Shown: in pieces, positions 51,923 through 61,029 of the stretch | How the letters are laid out: each line of letters opens with the position of its first letter | Numbering within the stretch: the stretch's first letter is position 1 | Source of the DNA: Bacillus sp. ISL-45 | GTDB lineage: Bacteria; Bacillota; Bacilli; Bacillales; Cytobacillaceae | Assembly: GCF_018613195.1 (NCBI RefSeq) | Contig: NZ_JAGGQQ010000006.1 | Coordinates: 241,100-305,099 of the forward strand | DNA length: 64,000 bases | Direction: 5' to 3' | Position numbers and translations under genes: made by a program | The notes under the pieces: generated by a model | What the model was told of the DNA's origin: nothing | What the model saw: only the letters and a program-made list of their open reading frames with translations | Database searches by the model: none

Positions 51923-52570
51923 TCAATTATTCAATCTATAAACTAAAAATCTCTCATTTGGGTTATTTTCCGGCAGGTTCATTTCACTTACAAGTACAAA
52001 CGGAGTCTGATTCTCCAAATAAAATATATAATCTTCAGATGGATAATATAGAATGAGGTCAATCTCCCTTTGATGTTTTTCAAAAGAAATCATAATGTTC
52101 TTTATTACTCTCATTAGGATTTGAACCGTAAAAGGGTTAAAGAAATAGAACTTGTTTTCATAAGGGAAAATATCGTATTCCTCTGCCAACACACAATAAA
52201 AGTTGATCCTATCTCCCTTGTTTCGAAAGGACTTTAAGTAACTCTGTTTGTTTTCGAGGGCTTCCATGTAGAATGTTGCATTCATTTCAATACCCGTGAC
52301 ATTGGTATTAAAATGATGATTCAGATAAAAATTCAAACGCCCTTTTCCACATCCAAAATCAACTACATGATCATGACGGCTCAATTTGTATTCATTGAAA
52401 AATAACTCAAGAGCACTATAGGGAGTGGGTTCATACCGATGATAGTGCAAAGAAGTCAAGAATCCTTTTTGTTCACCAATTGTTCTGACATTCAGCAATT
52501 TATCAAATTGTGTTTCATTCATAATGATCGAACTCCATTCATTAACAGTTCGTGTAAAATCATATTCCAT
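51923..52570 (-). CDS. Class I SAM-dependent methyltransferase
   Basis: 215 residues. HVVDFGCGKGRLNFYL is motif I of SAM methyltransferases; GIEMNATFYMEALENK follows as motif II region, and FYFFNPFTVQI is an NPPY-like post-II motif altered to FNPF. The substrate (RNA, protein or small molecule) cannot be told. RBS is weak. A pseudogene lies divergently upstream. Confidence 0.75.
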   Translation of the reverse strand: MEYDFTRTVNEWSSIIMNETQFDKLLNVRTIGEQKGFLTSLHYHRYEPTPYSALELFFNEYKLSRHDHVVDFGCGKGRLNFYLNHHFNTNVTGIEMNATFYMEALENKQSYLKSFRNKGDRINFYCVLAEEYDIFPYENKFYFFNPFTVQILMRVIKNIMISFEKHQREIDLILYYPSEDYIFYLENQTPFVLVSEMNLPENNPNERFLVYRLNN

Positions 52571-52762
52571 GCTCTTGGCTTAGTGATCGGAAATGATTTG
52601 CGAGACCATTTCTCTATGGCAGTCCCCATGTAAATGCTTGTAACTCTTTCATTTCCCCACCTCTTTAGGTAAAATTACCGTGTTGTGCTTTCAGCATACA
52701 TAAGATTATTTTAACTTATTCAATTCAACATAACTATTATTATGAGGGGAATCGGAGCAAGG

Positions 52763-53788
52763 ATGTTTTCTAAAAAAATGAACAGAAATAGAGCTGTGGT
52801 GGTAGGTGGCAGCATTGCTGGCAAGCTGGCTGCAAGAGTGCTTTCTGAGTTTTTCAAGGAAGTGATAGTAATTGAAAAAGATAAAAAAAATGATCATGTC
52901 ATCAATAGAAATGGAGTTCCGCAGGATGAGCAGGGACATGTATTGCTGAAAAGCGGCGAAGCGATTTAGTAACCGATGCATCAGGTGCTGCCGCACTCCA
53001 TAACCAATGGCTAAGGGACTCAGGTTACGGCATTCCAGCCAAAACAGAAATCAGGGTGAATTTATTTTATGCTAGCATGGCTTTTAAGGAACTCTCTCAT
53101 GTATCAATGGATTGGCATAGTCTGCTCGCCTACCCTAATCCACCGGTAACTGATTGTGGAGGTATGATTTCTCCCGTTGAAGGAAATCGTTCGTTAGTTA
53201 CCCTGATTGGATACGGATCGAAGGAAATTCCTAAAGATATAGACAGTTTTAAGGAATATGCAGAGAAACTTGAACAACCTGAATTGTATGAAGCAATTAC
53301 AAATGCAGTACCACTCTCCGGGAAAGTAAAAGTCTACCGATTTCCTGCCCTGCGCCGGTATCACTTTGAGAAAATGAAAGACAGCCCCTCTGGATTGCTG
53401 GTGATTGGATATGCTTTTTGCCGGATTGATCCTGTTTTTGCACAGGGGATGAGCCTTGCTGCAATGGAAGCCAAGGCATTAAGGGGTCTATTAATGAAGG
53501 GGTTAAACAAGAAACAGTTAGCAAATACCTATCATAAAAATGTAAGCAAGATTATCGAAATACCTTGGCTAATCGCTATATCAGAAGACTTTCGTTTTCA
53601 GACAACGACCGGAAGAAAACCAATAGGCCTTCCGATATTGCAATGGATATGTAAAAAAAGTTGTGGCGGCTTGCTCACATGAAGAAAATGTTTACTCCCA
53701 GTTCATCCAGGTCCTTCATCTAAAAGCACATCCAATCAGCCTGGCCCGTCCCAGTATTCTTGCTAAAGTACTTAAATCTTCTGATTGA
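52763..53788 (+). pseudogene. Broken FAD-dependent oxidoreductase
   Basis: An N-terminal FAD-binding piece, NRAVVVGGSIAGKLAARVLS to DEQGHVLLKSGEA, is followed by a piece in another frame that resumes at DLVTDASGAAALHNQWLRDS, so a frameshift and a deletion of perhaps 100-150 codons remove the middle of the flavin domain. The rest (SMDWHSLLAYPNPPVTDCGG, VIGYAFCRIDPVFAQGMSLA) is FAD-monooxygenase-like. A second frameshift near 53645 (an extra A after CAATGG) puts the last part (VKKVVAACSHEENVYSQFIQ) out of frame. GGAG lies before the ATG at 52763. Clearly inactive. Confidence 0.8.
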
Positions 53789-53797
53789 TCAAAAAAA

Positions 53798-53838
53798 TCA
53801 AACCCCCAAACAGCTAATGTTCGGGGTGTTTTTATTTG
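53798..53838 (+). terminator. Hairpin after the pseudogene
   Basis: AACCCCC ... GGGGTGTTTTT folds around an 18-nt loop; acts as a weak terminator. Confidence 0.6.
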
Positions 53839-54000
53839 TCCCAAATACGTATCATCGCTACTTCCGGCAGATGCTTGAATAATTTCCCAAGCTGAAATTG
53901 TCCTTTTAAATCATAATGTGTGTTAGGCTCTAGATAGTGGGAACTTAATTCGGGCGATCGACTTTTCTTAGTCACCCCCTTTTTGAAAGGAGTGCGGGAA

Positions 54001-54366
54001 ATGGAGAAAATCAATGTTTTCCTGGATGATTACCGTAAACCCCCAGAAGGTTATGTTTTGGTAGAAACTATTGATGAATGTCTATTCTTCCTAAATAATT
54101 ATGATATTGATCATCTGTCACTGGATCATGATCTAACCAGCCATGTAAGAAATGGCTTAATGCTTGTCAAGATTATGATCAATAAACAACTTTATGCCAA
54201 ACGGATCACGATTCACTCTGCAAATTCTACTGGCGGCAAGGCTATGTATCATTCTTTAAAACAAGCTCAACTTGACTACCTTATGCCTCAGTCTATTAAT
54301 ATTCATTTACGTCCTATGCCCTTACGTCCTTTTACTTCTCGAATGCTATCGATTTATAATAAATAA
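54001..54366 (+). CDS. Cyclic-phosphate processing receiver (cREC) domain protein
   Basis: 121 residues. INVFLDDYRKPPEGYVLVET, then HLSLDHDLTSHVRNGLMLVK and ITIHSANSTGGKAMYHSLKQ match the stand-alone cREC family, which keeps the receiver acid pair and a HD-like DHD motif and is thought to process cyclic phosphates. Length fits. AAAGGAG lies 8 nt before the ATG. No kinase partner near; function is family-level only. Confidence 0.78.
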   Translation: MEKINVFLDDYRKPPEGYVLVETIDECLFFLNNYDIDHLSLDHDLTSHVRNGLMLVKIMINKQLYAKRITIHSANSTGGKAMYHSLKQAQLDYLMPQSINIHLRPMPLRPFTSRMLSIYNK

Positions 54367-54445
54367 ATTGCCCATCTGAATAATTTATCTTTAAATCACG
54401 GGAATCTGGGTAAGCTCAGGAGATGTCTCCTTCTGGCAGCAGAAT

Positions 54446-55153
54446 TTATATACTGGGATCGAGCGCCTTTTCTACAGCCCCATGTGCATGTATTAAAGTG
54501 GTGTCAAACATTGGAATTGTTGTATCCTCCTGCTTTATCAATAGGCCGATCTCTGTACAGCCCAGAATGATTCCTTCTGCCCCTTCTGCAGCGAGGCCCT
54601 CAATAACCCTCTTAAAGGAATCCTTTGAGGAAGGCAAAATCGTTCCAAGACATAATTCATGGAAAATCGTTTTATTAATTAGGTCCCGATCCTTTTCGTC
54701 CGGGATCAGCACCTCAATATTTTCTGATTGTATTCTTGATTTGTAGAAATCCTGCTCCATCGTGTACTTGGTCCCAAGCAAGCCTACTTTTTTAATCCCG
54801 AGCTTTTTGATTTGTGCTGCAGTCTCCTCTGCTATATGAAGAATTGGCAGGCTTGTCTTCTGTGATATTTGGTCAATCACTTTATGCATCGTATTGGTGC
54901 ATATCACGATAAAGTCCGCTCCTGCCTTTTCCAGTGAATAAGCCGCTTCGCCTAATATCTCCCCCGCGTCATCCCACCTGCCCTCTGTTTGGCATCTTTC
55001 GATTTCATTAAAATCAACACTGAAAAGAATAATTTTGGCAGAATGCAAACCTCCAAGCCGCCGCTTTACTTCCTCATTGAATATCCGGTAATACTCAGCT
55101 GATGATTCCCAGCTCATACCGCCGATCATTCCAATCGTTTTTATATTGATCAC
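54446..55153 (-). CDS. Aspartate/glutamate racemase family protein
   Basis: 235 residues, amino-acid racemase of the YgeA type, cofactor-independent with two catalytic cysteines: VICTNTMHK (first) and GIILGCTEIGLLI (second). GMIGGMSWESSAEYYR is the start block and GLLGTKYTMEQDFYK the middle. Could be aspartate, glutamate or broad-specificity racemase. The start is uncertain: the GTG at 55153 lies inside AAAGGAGTGATC, which looks like an extended ribosome binding site, so translation may begin a few codons later. Confidence 0.85.
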   Translation of the reverse strand: MINIKTIGMIGGMSWESSAEYYRIFNEEVKRRLGGLHSAKIILFSVDFNEIERCQTEGRWDDAGEILGEAAYSLEKAGADFIVICTNTMHKVIDQISQKTSLPILHIAEETAAQIKKLGIKKVGLLGTKYTMEQDFYKSRIQSENIEVLIPDEKDRDLINKTIFHELCLGTILPSSKDSFKRVIEGLAAEGAEGIILGCTEIGLLIKQEDTTIPMFDTTLIHAHGAVEKALDPSI

Positions 55154-55253
55154 TCCTTTAATTTTATTTTTCCCGTTATGCTAAGAGTGCCATGAACATA
55201 TGAAAAAGACATTATAAATATGAAGTTTTTTAAAAGAGACAGAAATAATAAAA

Positions 55254-55296
55254 AGACTATAAACAAATTCCAATCAGAAAAGTTTGTTTACAGTCT
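55254..55296 (-). terminator. Terminator of the mhq-like operon
   Basis: Stem AGACTATAAACAAA / TTTGTTTACAGTCT with one mismatch, followed on the minus strand by TTTTTATT. Confidence 0.8.
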
Positions 55297-55323
55297 AAAG
55301 GTATTTCCCTTTAATGTCTAAAA

Positions 55324-55929
55324 TTAAAATCTGCCTTTATACCAGTCCCTGGCAGCCTCTACCTCACTTAGTGTCAATTGATGTCCGCTGCTCTCCCAAT
55401 GCATTTCTATATTGGCATTGGCGGTAGACAATAGGATATTCAGTTCCTCTGACTCATGAGCGGAGCAAATTGGATCATTTTTGCCGGCAGCTAAAAACAC
55501 CTCTGTACCTGACAAATTTGGCAGCTCAATCCCTCTTCTCGGCACCATAGGGTGGTGAAGGATTGCTCCTCTAAGGGCATTCTTATAATGGAAAAGCAGA
55601 CTGGCAGCAATATTGGCACCATTTGAATAACCAATCGAAACAATGTTATCGCGGTCAAAATCATATTTTTCCGATGCTTCAGCCAAAAACTCATGCAACT
55701 CCTGCGTACGGAATATCAAGTCCTTTTCATCGAATATCCCTTCAGCAAGCCTCCTGAAAAAACGCGGCATCCCATTTTCTAGGATATTCCCACGAACACT
55801 CAACACAGATGCTTCCGGGTCAATCATATTCGCCAAAGGGAGCAGGTCATTTTCATTTCCACCTGTTCCGTGCAGCAATAATAAAGTTGGTTTGGATGTA
55901 TTACTTCCTCTTTTATAAATATGTTTCAT
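55324..55929 (-). CDS. mhqD: Carboxylesterase/phospholipase, MhqD-like
   Basis: 201-residue alpha/beta hydrolase. LLLLHGTGGNENDLLPLANM, the nucleophile elbow SIGYSNGANIA (GxSxG), and the acid/His in AAGKNDPICSA and SSGHQLTLSE. Same place after a ring-cleaving dioxygenase as in the B. subtilis mhqED operon, and the same operator upstream, so it is probably part of the quinone/catechol detoxification response. The starting ATG follows the dioxygenase by about 50 nt. Confidence 0.83.
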   Translation of the reverse strand: MKHIYKRGSNTSKPTLLLLHGTGGNENDLLPLANMIDPEASVLSVRGNILENGMPRFFRRLAEGIFDEKDLIFRTQELHEFLAEASEKYDFDRDNIVSIGYSNGANIAASLLFHYKNALRGAILHHPMVPRRGIELPNLSGTEVFLAAGKNDPICSAHESEELNILLSTANANIEMHWESSGHQLTLSEVEAARDWYKGRF

Positions 55930-55981
55930 ATCAACTCTCCTTACATTTTAATATGGCCAAAAGTCACTAAAGTGTACATTA

Positions 55982-56923
55982 CTATATATCTAACTCGTTT
56001 ACTTCAATTGGAACTAATGACTTTTCAAGCTCTGGACGATTTGTCTCATATTTTGGTGGAAGCATGAGCCTTTCACCCATCCTATCATGAGGTTCATCAA
56101 TGGCAAAGCCTGGAGGGTCAGTGGCTATTTCGAATAGAATTTCGCCGTGCTCCCTGAAATAAATAGCATTGAAATAATTCCTGTCCTGGACTGGTGTTAC
56201 TCTATAACCATGTACCTCTAAATGCTCTTTCCAAACAAGCTGATCTTTATCGTCAGCAGCTCTCCAGGCAATATGGTGTACTGTCCCGATTCCCATCAAT
56301 CCACGGACGCCCGTACTTGATTTTAAGTCAATGATATTCCCGAATTCTCCTGTGGATTTAAACCTGATGAAGTCCTCTTCTTCACTTACACGTTCAAAGC
56401 CCATTACATCTTCAAGCAATGTTGCTGTTTGCTGCGGATTGGAAGAAAAAAGTACAGCGCCTCCAAACCCCTTAATCGCTTCATTTCTTGAAACTCCGTT
56501 AAACTCCCAGGTATTCACGTGTGCGCCATCGCGTTCTACAAGCTCCAGCTTTAGACCGTGCGGATCCTCGAATCGCAAGTATTGTTCGCCAAAACGGTCC
56601 ATTTTTACCCAATCAATACCGAAGGCCGTCAACCTTTTTTCCCAAAAGCCAAAAGCTCCTGAAGGCACTATATAGGTGGTGATTCCAACCTGACCATCGC
56701 CAATTCTCCCTTTATATGAACCTGACCATGGAAAGAATGTCATGATGGTTCCTGGTGTTCCATGCTCATTTCCAAAATATAAGTGATAGGTCTCAGGGTC
56801 ATCGAAATTCACTGTTTTCTTCACTAAACGCAGGCCCAGTATACTCGCATAAAAATCAACATTTTCTTGTGGATTCCCTACAATTGCTGAAATATGATGG
56901 ATGCCGGCAGTCATTTTCTTCAT
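55982..56923 (-). CDS. mhqE: Ring-cleaving (extradiol) dioxygenase, MhqE/MhqO-like
   Basis: About 313 residues, two glyoxalase/vicinal-oxygen-chelate domains. TAGIHHISAIVGNPQENVDF supplies the first His, FEDPHGLKLELVERDG the second block, then GTVHHIAWRAADDKDQL and HGEILFEIATDPPGFAIDEP with the C-terminal ligands. Cuts hydroquinone/catechol-like rings. GTG at 56935 precedes the preferred ATG 56923 (MKKMTAGIHH). First gene of the operon; an MhqR-type palindrome lies 46 nt upstream. mhqE versus mhqO cannot be separated by sequence alone. Confidence 0.85.
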   Translation of the reverse strand: MKKMTAGIHHISAIVGNPQENVDFYASILGLRLVKKTVNFDDPETYHLYFGNEHGTPGTIMTFFPWSGSYKGRIGDGQVGITTYIVPSGAFGFWEKRLTAFGIDWVKMDRFGEQYLRFEDPHGLKLELVERDGAHVNTWEFNGVSRNEAIKGFGGAVLFSSNPQQTATLLEDVMGFERVSEEEDFIRFKSTGEFGNIIDLKSSTGVRGLMGIGTVHHIAWRAADDKDQLVWKEHLEVHGYRVTPVQDRNYFNAIYFREHGEILFEIATDPPGFAIDEPHDRMGERLMLPPKYETNRPELEKSLVPIEVNELDI

Positions 56924-56968
56924 TGTGTTGTACACCAGCCTTTCTGTTAACCGCTTATGCTGACAAAA

Positions 56969-56986
56969 TATCTCGAATTCAAGATA
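56969..56986. promoter_or_regulatory. MhqR-type operator
   Basis: TATCTCGAATTCAAGATA, an imperfect palindrome equal to the known MhqR box (ATCTCGAATTCGAGAT) with one mismatch. It sits directly upstream of the dioxygenase gene. Confidence 0.85.
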
Positions 56987-57104
56987 ATTGTATAAATTAA
57001 AAGTGCTTATGTCAAGAATCTGAGATTAAGCAAGCTTGCCATACGATACAGATTTTACTTTGGTTATCTATACGATTGAAGCAAATAATACAAAAGGGTG
57101 AAGT

Positions 57105-57482
57105 CTATCTGCTTGAAATAGTATCAAAAGATAAAATATAGGCGCTTACCGTAACAGCAATGACAATCAGGACAGCCGCAAGCCAAAAATTGACCTCAAA
57201 AAATAATATCGTTCCCAATATGGAAATCCACATCAGGCTAAGACTTAACACCTTATTTTTTAAGGTAATTCCGTTTTTCTCCCGAAAATCCTTTATATAA
57301 CCGCCTAACCATTTATTTCTGATTAGCTTTTGGTAAAGTTCGTCTGACGCCTTTACATAACATGCTGCACCAAGCAGGATCAACGGTGTGGTCGGCAAGA
57401 GAGGAACCACGATTCCGATCACTCCCGCGATTATTGAAAGTGTCCCTATGATGATAAATATAGCCTTTACTGCGATGTTCAC
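57105..57482 (-). CDS. YbaN-family (DUF454) membrane protein
   Basis: 125 residues with three to four membrane segments. GVIGIVVPLLPTTPLILLGA and ACYVKASDELYQKLIRNKWL with GGYIKDFREKNGIT are the DUF454 signature. Function unknown. The GTG at 57482 has GGGGGA upstream, whereas the longer frame starts 33 nt before it without a site. Confidence 0.83.
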   Translation of the reverse strand: MNIAVKAIFIIIGTLSIIAGVIGIVVPLLPTTPLILLGAACYVKASDELYQKLIRNKWLGGYIKDFREKNGITLKNKVLSLSLMWISILGTILFFEVNFWLAAVLIVIAVTVSAYILSFDTISSR

Positions 57483-57530
57483 CGTGTATCCCCCTAGAGT
57501 TTTTTCATTAAGCATTATACAAGATGTTGT

Positions 57531-57932
57531 CTACTCAAACTGGCTGACAGGAATTCCAGCCTCTATATAACTTCTGATAAGCTTCCATCCAAAGTCATAC
57601 GTAAATGTCTGAAAAAAGAGATTACTAGTCTCCATGCTTTTCCCGTCGAGGACCAGCCTGGCAAGGATAATTGCCATTACCTCATGCTCCCTAATCTTTA
57701 TGCTGTCTATAACTGTTAGGTCCCAGCTTCCCTTATTTCCTATGACAAAATTAAAACCCTGCTCCCAGCCTCTGATCGATTCATCATACCCAAAATCAGA
57801 TATTTTACCATTTGTAATTTCCCTTGCCTGGTATTCACCAGAAATCATCATCTGTAATTCTGGCAAGGAAGAATTTTTCCAAACATCTAGATATTCATCA
57901 AGAAAACGATTAAATGTCTCTTCCATTTCCAT
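57531..57932 (-). CDS. NTF2-like domain protein
   Basis: 133 residues: EETFNRFLDEYLDVWKNSSL, GYDESIRGWEQGFNFVIGNK and SMETSNLFFQTFTYDFGWKL, the alternating helix-strand pattern of the SnoaL/NTF2 fold, probably a binding or small-enzyme domain. Function unknown. The GTG/ATG start follows GGGGGAT. Not in an operon with its neighbours. Confidence 0.65.
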   Translation of the reverse strand: MEMEETFNRFLDEYLDVWKNSSLPELQMMISGEYQAREITNGKISDFGYDESIRGWEQGFNFVIGNKGSWDLTVIDSIKIREHEVMAIILARLVLDGKSMETSNLFFQTFTYDFGWKLIRSYIEAGIPVSQFE

Positions 57933-58005
57933 CCCCCTTTAACAACAATGACAAATTATCCTATAATATTATGATGAAAGCAATACCTCCGATTGCAAAG
58001 AACTA

Positions 58006-58032
58006 AAAAAGCTGCTCCCCGGGGAACAGCAG
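58006..58032. terminator. Terminator of the 58035 gene
   Basis: Stem AGCTGCTCCCC / GGGGAACAGC, then A/T-rich tail; on the minus strand a run of T. Confidence 0.8.
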
Positions 58033-58034
58033 AA

Positions 58035-58331
58035 TTATTTAAGAGTTATGGAATGTCTAGTATAGTAATGGCTATACCTATAGAAAAATTCCACAATCGT
58101 CTCTCTTCCTTCGACGGTAATGGTGTAAATAGTTTTGGTAGACTCCGACTTTTTATCGAAGTCAATTCCATGTTCTACAGCATATTCTTCTATATACGAC
58201 TCGATTTCTTTCTTCTTAATAGTATTAGGAGTTTCCGAGCGGAATTGATGCTTTTTTTGTACAAAAGCATCAATATATGAACCTATTTCATGTTTGCTTG
58301 TACTCATATTAATATGATCATTCCCTTCCAA
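58035..58331 (-). CDS. Hypothetical protein
   Basis: 98 residues. MSTSKHEIGSYIDAFVQKKH, EIESYIEEYAVEHGIDFDKK and FFYRYSHYYTRHSITLK; charged, no membrane segment. Not recognised. The start is unclear (TTG 58331 or ATG 58307), with GGAAGGGA before it. Real because it lies between terminators and reads with steady codon use. Confidence 0.55.
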   Translation of the reverse strand: MEGNDHINMSTSKHEIGSYIDAFVQKKHQFRSETPNTIKKKEIESYIEEYAVEHGIDFDKKSESTKTIYTITVEGRETIVEFFYRYSHYYTRHSITLK

Positions 58332-58357
58332 TCATTTTATCCAATAATTGGCAATAA

Positions 58358-58402
58358 AAAAAGTCAGAAAAGGATTAATCCACGTTAATCCTTTTCTGAC
58401 TT
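58358..58402. terminator. Perfect long hairpin terminator
   Basis: AAAAGTCAGAAAAGGATTAA / TTAATCCTTTTCTGACTT with a 6-nt loop, T run on the minus strand. It ends the DUF2294 transcript. Confidence 0.88.
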
Positions 58403-58562
58403 ATGGTTTGGTTCTATGCCCATCCATTGCTATCAGATTTATATATTTAGTTATTCATTATAAAATACGTTCTGGTTCCGAATAAGCAAGGTTAAGAGTT
58501 TTAACCTTTACCCTATTGAGTATGATAGCATTTTATCATCAGCAAATCAATAGGCTCCTCAT

Positions 58563-59246
58563 TCAGGACTTTAGTATAAACAAAGTGTAACTTTTGTCTT
58601 TATCAAAATTCCAGTCAACAAAGTAATCTGTTATTTTTGCGTTTAGGTACCTTTCATATGAACTTTGATGCTGGGTAATCACTTTCTTTTCCAGCTTCCT
58701 TTTTGCAATCTTCAGCGTTTCTTGAAACCCTAATTGAATAAATTCTTTTTCCAGGCTTATTAGTATGCCGTGGCGTATGATTATCAGAGTCCGCTCATTA
58801 AGCAACTTAGAGTGGGTTTCTTCTGGGGCTTTCTGAATTTCCATGCTTAATTCTATTGTTTCTTCCTCAACCAGGTTTTTATTGTCGTATACATCGAAAT
58901 TATATGGCTGGTCATTTTCAAAAATGAATAATAACATTCCTGATTTTTCGTCTAGATTCCAGTCATAGTAAAATTCTTTTATTTTATCTTGTGTATTCAA
59001 TTCGATATAGGATTTGATTTCTTCTTCAAGGGTTTCCATCATCAAATCTCTTGTCTTTTGGACATATACGCTTTGGTGATTAGTTAGTAGAGTATTCTCC
59101 ATCGGGGACAAAAAGTTGGTAATATAGATGGATGCGAAAGGCTTCGAGATAGTACAAAACACATTACCCGGCCCACGGCCAAAATTCTCCCTTAACATCT
59201 TCCCAATATATCCGCTGATTTCTTTTTCAAGCATTGCTATTTCCAT
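58563..59246 (-). CDS. DUF2294 (two-domain) protein
   Basis: About 227 residues with two copies of a DUF2294-like unit. First: NFGRGPGNVFCTISKPFASI, QKTRDLMMETLEEEIKSYIE. Second: LLNERTLIIIRHGILISLEK, KKVITQHQSSYERYLNAKIT. DUF2294 proteins are often near sodium/stress genes; function unknown. ATG 59246 chosen (MEIAMLEKEISG) with GTGAGG upstream. No membrane segment. Confidence 0.78.
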   Translation of the reverse strand: MEIAMLEKEISGYIGKMLRENFGRGPGNVFCTISKPFASIYITNFLSPMENTLLTNHQSVYVQKTRDLMMETLEEEIKSYIELNTQDKIKEFYYDWNLDEKSGMLLFIFENDQPYNFDVYDNKNLVEEETIELSMEIQKAPEETHSKLLNERTLIIIRHGILISLEKEFIQLGFQETLKIAKRKLEKKVITQHQSSYERYLNAKITDYFVDWNFDKDKSYTLFILKS

Positions 59247-59416
59247 AATATACCTCACTATGTAATTTACTCCTCTTTATCTCTTCCCTAATCCAGTACT
59301 GGCAAAACCATGAATACGTCGTACTTAATTTAGAACTAAACTGCAGATTTATGTATTAAACATTAAAGGTTTATCGTTATATTCAAAGCTGGCTTCGGGC
59401 ATATTATCTTTAAGTA

Positions 59417-59589
59417 AGGCTCTTGTCTCAAACTTTGTTGCTGTTTGACTACAAAATAGGATTGAACTTCGTAAAGTTGACTCTTTTATGAGAAAAGAGC
59501 AGACAAACTTAATACCGACCTGCAAAATGCCTTATATTACGTTAAAATCGGCCTTAGGATTTTAATAACAATCTTTAGGTAAACAGCCT
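59417..59589. mobile_element. MITE-like element, copy 3, inverted
   Basis: Same element as copies 1 and 2 read on the other strand: begins AGGCTCTTGTCTCAAACTTT and ends TTAGGTAAACAGCCT. 173 bp. Flanks TAAGTA and AAAGTA may be a worn target duplication. It lies 20 bp before the broken DUF3231 gene and the rest of the 364-bp gap to its left holds no gene that I see. Confidence 0.78.
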
Positions 59590-59610
59590 AAAGTAAAGGG
59601 GCTCAATATC

Positions 59611-60617
59611 TTGGATAGCACTCATAATTCCATTAAGATGACAGCTGCAGAGATTTCATACCTTTGGACAACCTATCTGTCAGATACGATGTCTATTTGC
59701 GTTTTAAGGTATTTCCTACAGCATATAGACGATTCTGAAGTAAAAGGGCTGGTAAAGCATGCACTTGATTTGTCTTATCAGCATGTGGAGATTATTAAAG
59801 AATTATTTGTTCATGAGCGAATAGCGGTTCCTTATGGTTTTACTGATCAGGATGTAAATCTTAAAGCTGAGAGATTGTTTTCTGATATTCTTTACTTAAA
59901 ATACATAAAAAACATGGCTGGCGGCGGTTTATCTGGTTACAGCAGGATGCTGCCAAATATATATCAAAAGACATAAAAAGCTTTTACTCGAAGGCATTAA
60001 CCTCCTCAATGGAGCTGGAAAATAAGGCTACATTGATCCTTCTGGACAAGGGACTGGCTACACGTCCTCCCTTCAATCCTTATCCGGATAAGGTGGAATT
60101 CATCCAAAAACAATCCTTTTTCCTTGAGAGTCTGGGCCGCAGAGGAGCATTATCTGGCACAGAAGTAACTCATCTTCACTTTAATATTGAAACGAATCAA
60201 TTAGGAGCCGCACTGTCAACAGGTTTCATTCAGACAGCCCAAAACAAGCAAGCACGTAATTATTTTATTAGAGGAAAGGAAATAGCTCTAAAACACACTA
60301 AGGTCTTTAGGGATTATTTAGAAAAGCATTCCCTTCCGGCGCCTGGCGGAATTGAACCAGAAGTCACAGAATCAACTGTACCAGTTTTCTCAGATAAATT
60401 AATGATGTTTCATTTCAGCGTAATGATTTATGCTGGTATAGGCAATTATGGCGTTGCCATTTCAGAGAGTCAAAGAAGCGACCTTGTGATTGATTATTCG
60501 CGATTGAACGCAGAGATCCTTAAATATTCCGAAGACGGGATCAATATCTTGGTTGCTAATGAATGGCTTGAACAACCGCCTTTATCAATTGACAGACAAA
60601 ATTTTTCAAAAAACTAA
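59611..60617 (+). pseudogene. Frameshifted DUF3231 gene
   Basis: Paralogue of the intact gene at 14670-15683. The first frame (59611-59976) gives the start and first helical unit: MTAAEISYLWTTYLSDTMSI, ERLFSDILYLKYIKNMAGGG. After about 59953 the reading moves: YISKDIKSFYSKALTSSMEL, and on through the second unit (SGTEVTHLHFNIETNQLGAA, SDKLMMFHFSVMIYAGIGNY) to the normal C-terminal WLEQPPLSIDRQNFSKN. One G missing at 59952 (GCTGCC for GCTGGCC) explains the break. Otherwise full length, so a single-base deletion or sequence error. Confidence 0.82.
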
Positions 60618-60619
60618 TT

Positions 60620-60655
60620 GCAAAAAAAAACACCCAATGGATGTTTTTTCTATAT
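60620..60655 (+). terminator. Weak terminator after the DUF3231 gene
   Basis: AAAAACACCC / GGATGTTTTT-like arms with a short loop, T run after. Confidence 0.55.
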
Positions 60656-60686
60656 ATGCATTGAATAACTTATCCAATTCTTTACG

Positions 60687-61007
60687 TTAATAAAGCTCTG
60701 AATCTATAGGCCATAAATAGCTCTTAAGCGGCAGGGATCTTTCTGTATTAAAGTGGATTCCTTCAGATTCCAGCAACAGTTTCTGTGTAATGAACATTTC
60801 TTCATCCCGGAAGCCAATTTCGCCTTTTGAATTAATTACCCTATGCCACGGAAGACCATGTTTTTCTGACATCGAATGGAGTATTCGGACAACTTGTCTT
60901 GCGGATCTTGGGCTTCCAGCCGCTTTTGCTATTTGCCCATATGTCATAACTTTCCCATTTGGGATTGCCTGAATGATTCTTATAACGTTATTAGTAAAGC
61001 TGGTCAT
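60687..61007 (-). CDS. Alkyltransferase-like protein (ATL, MGMT family)
   Basis: 106 residues, DNA-repair O6-alkylguanine recogniser. SARQVVRILHSMSEKHG and LPWHRVINSKGEIGF carry the family active site, but the catalytic Cys of MGMT (PCHR) is Trp (PWHR), so it cannot transfer alkyl groups; such ATL proteins bind the lesion and pass it to nucleotide excision repair. ATG 61007 chosen with GGAAGTGG upstream. The longer reading frame begins in the MITE copy 4 next door. Confidence 0.87.
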   Translation of the reverse strand: MTSFTNNVIRIIQAIPNGKVMTYGQIAKAAGSPRSARQVVRILHSMSEKHGLPWHRVINSKGEIGFRDEEMFITQKLLLESEGIHFNTERSLPLKSYLWPIDSELY

Positions 61008-61029
61008 TATTCCACTTCCTTTTCTACAA

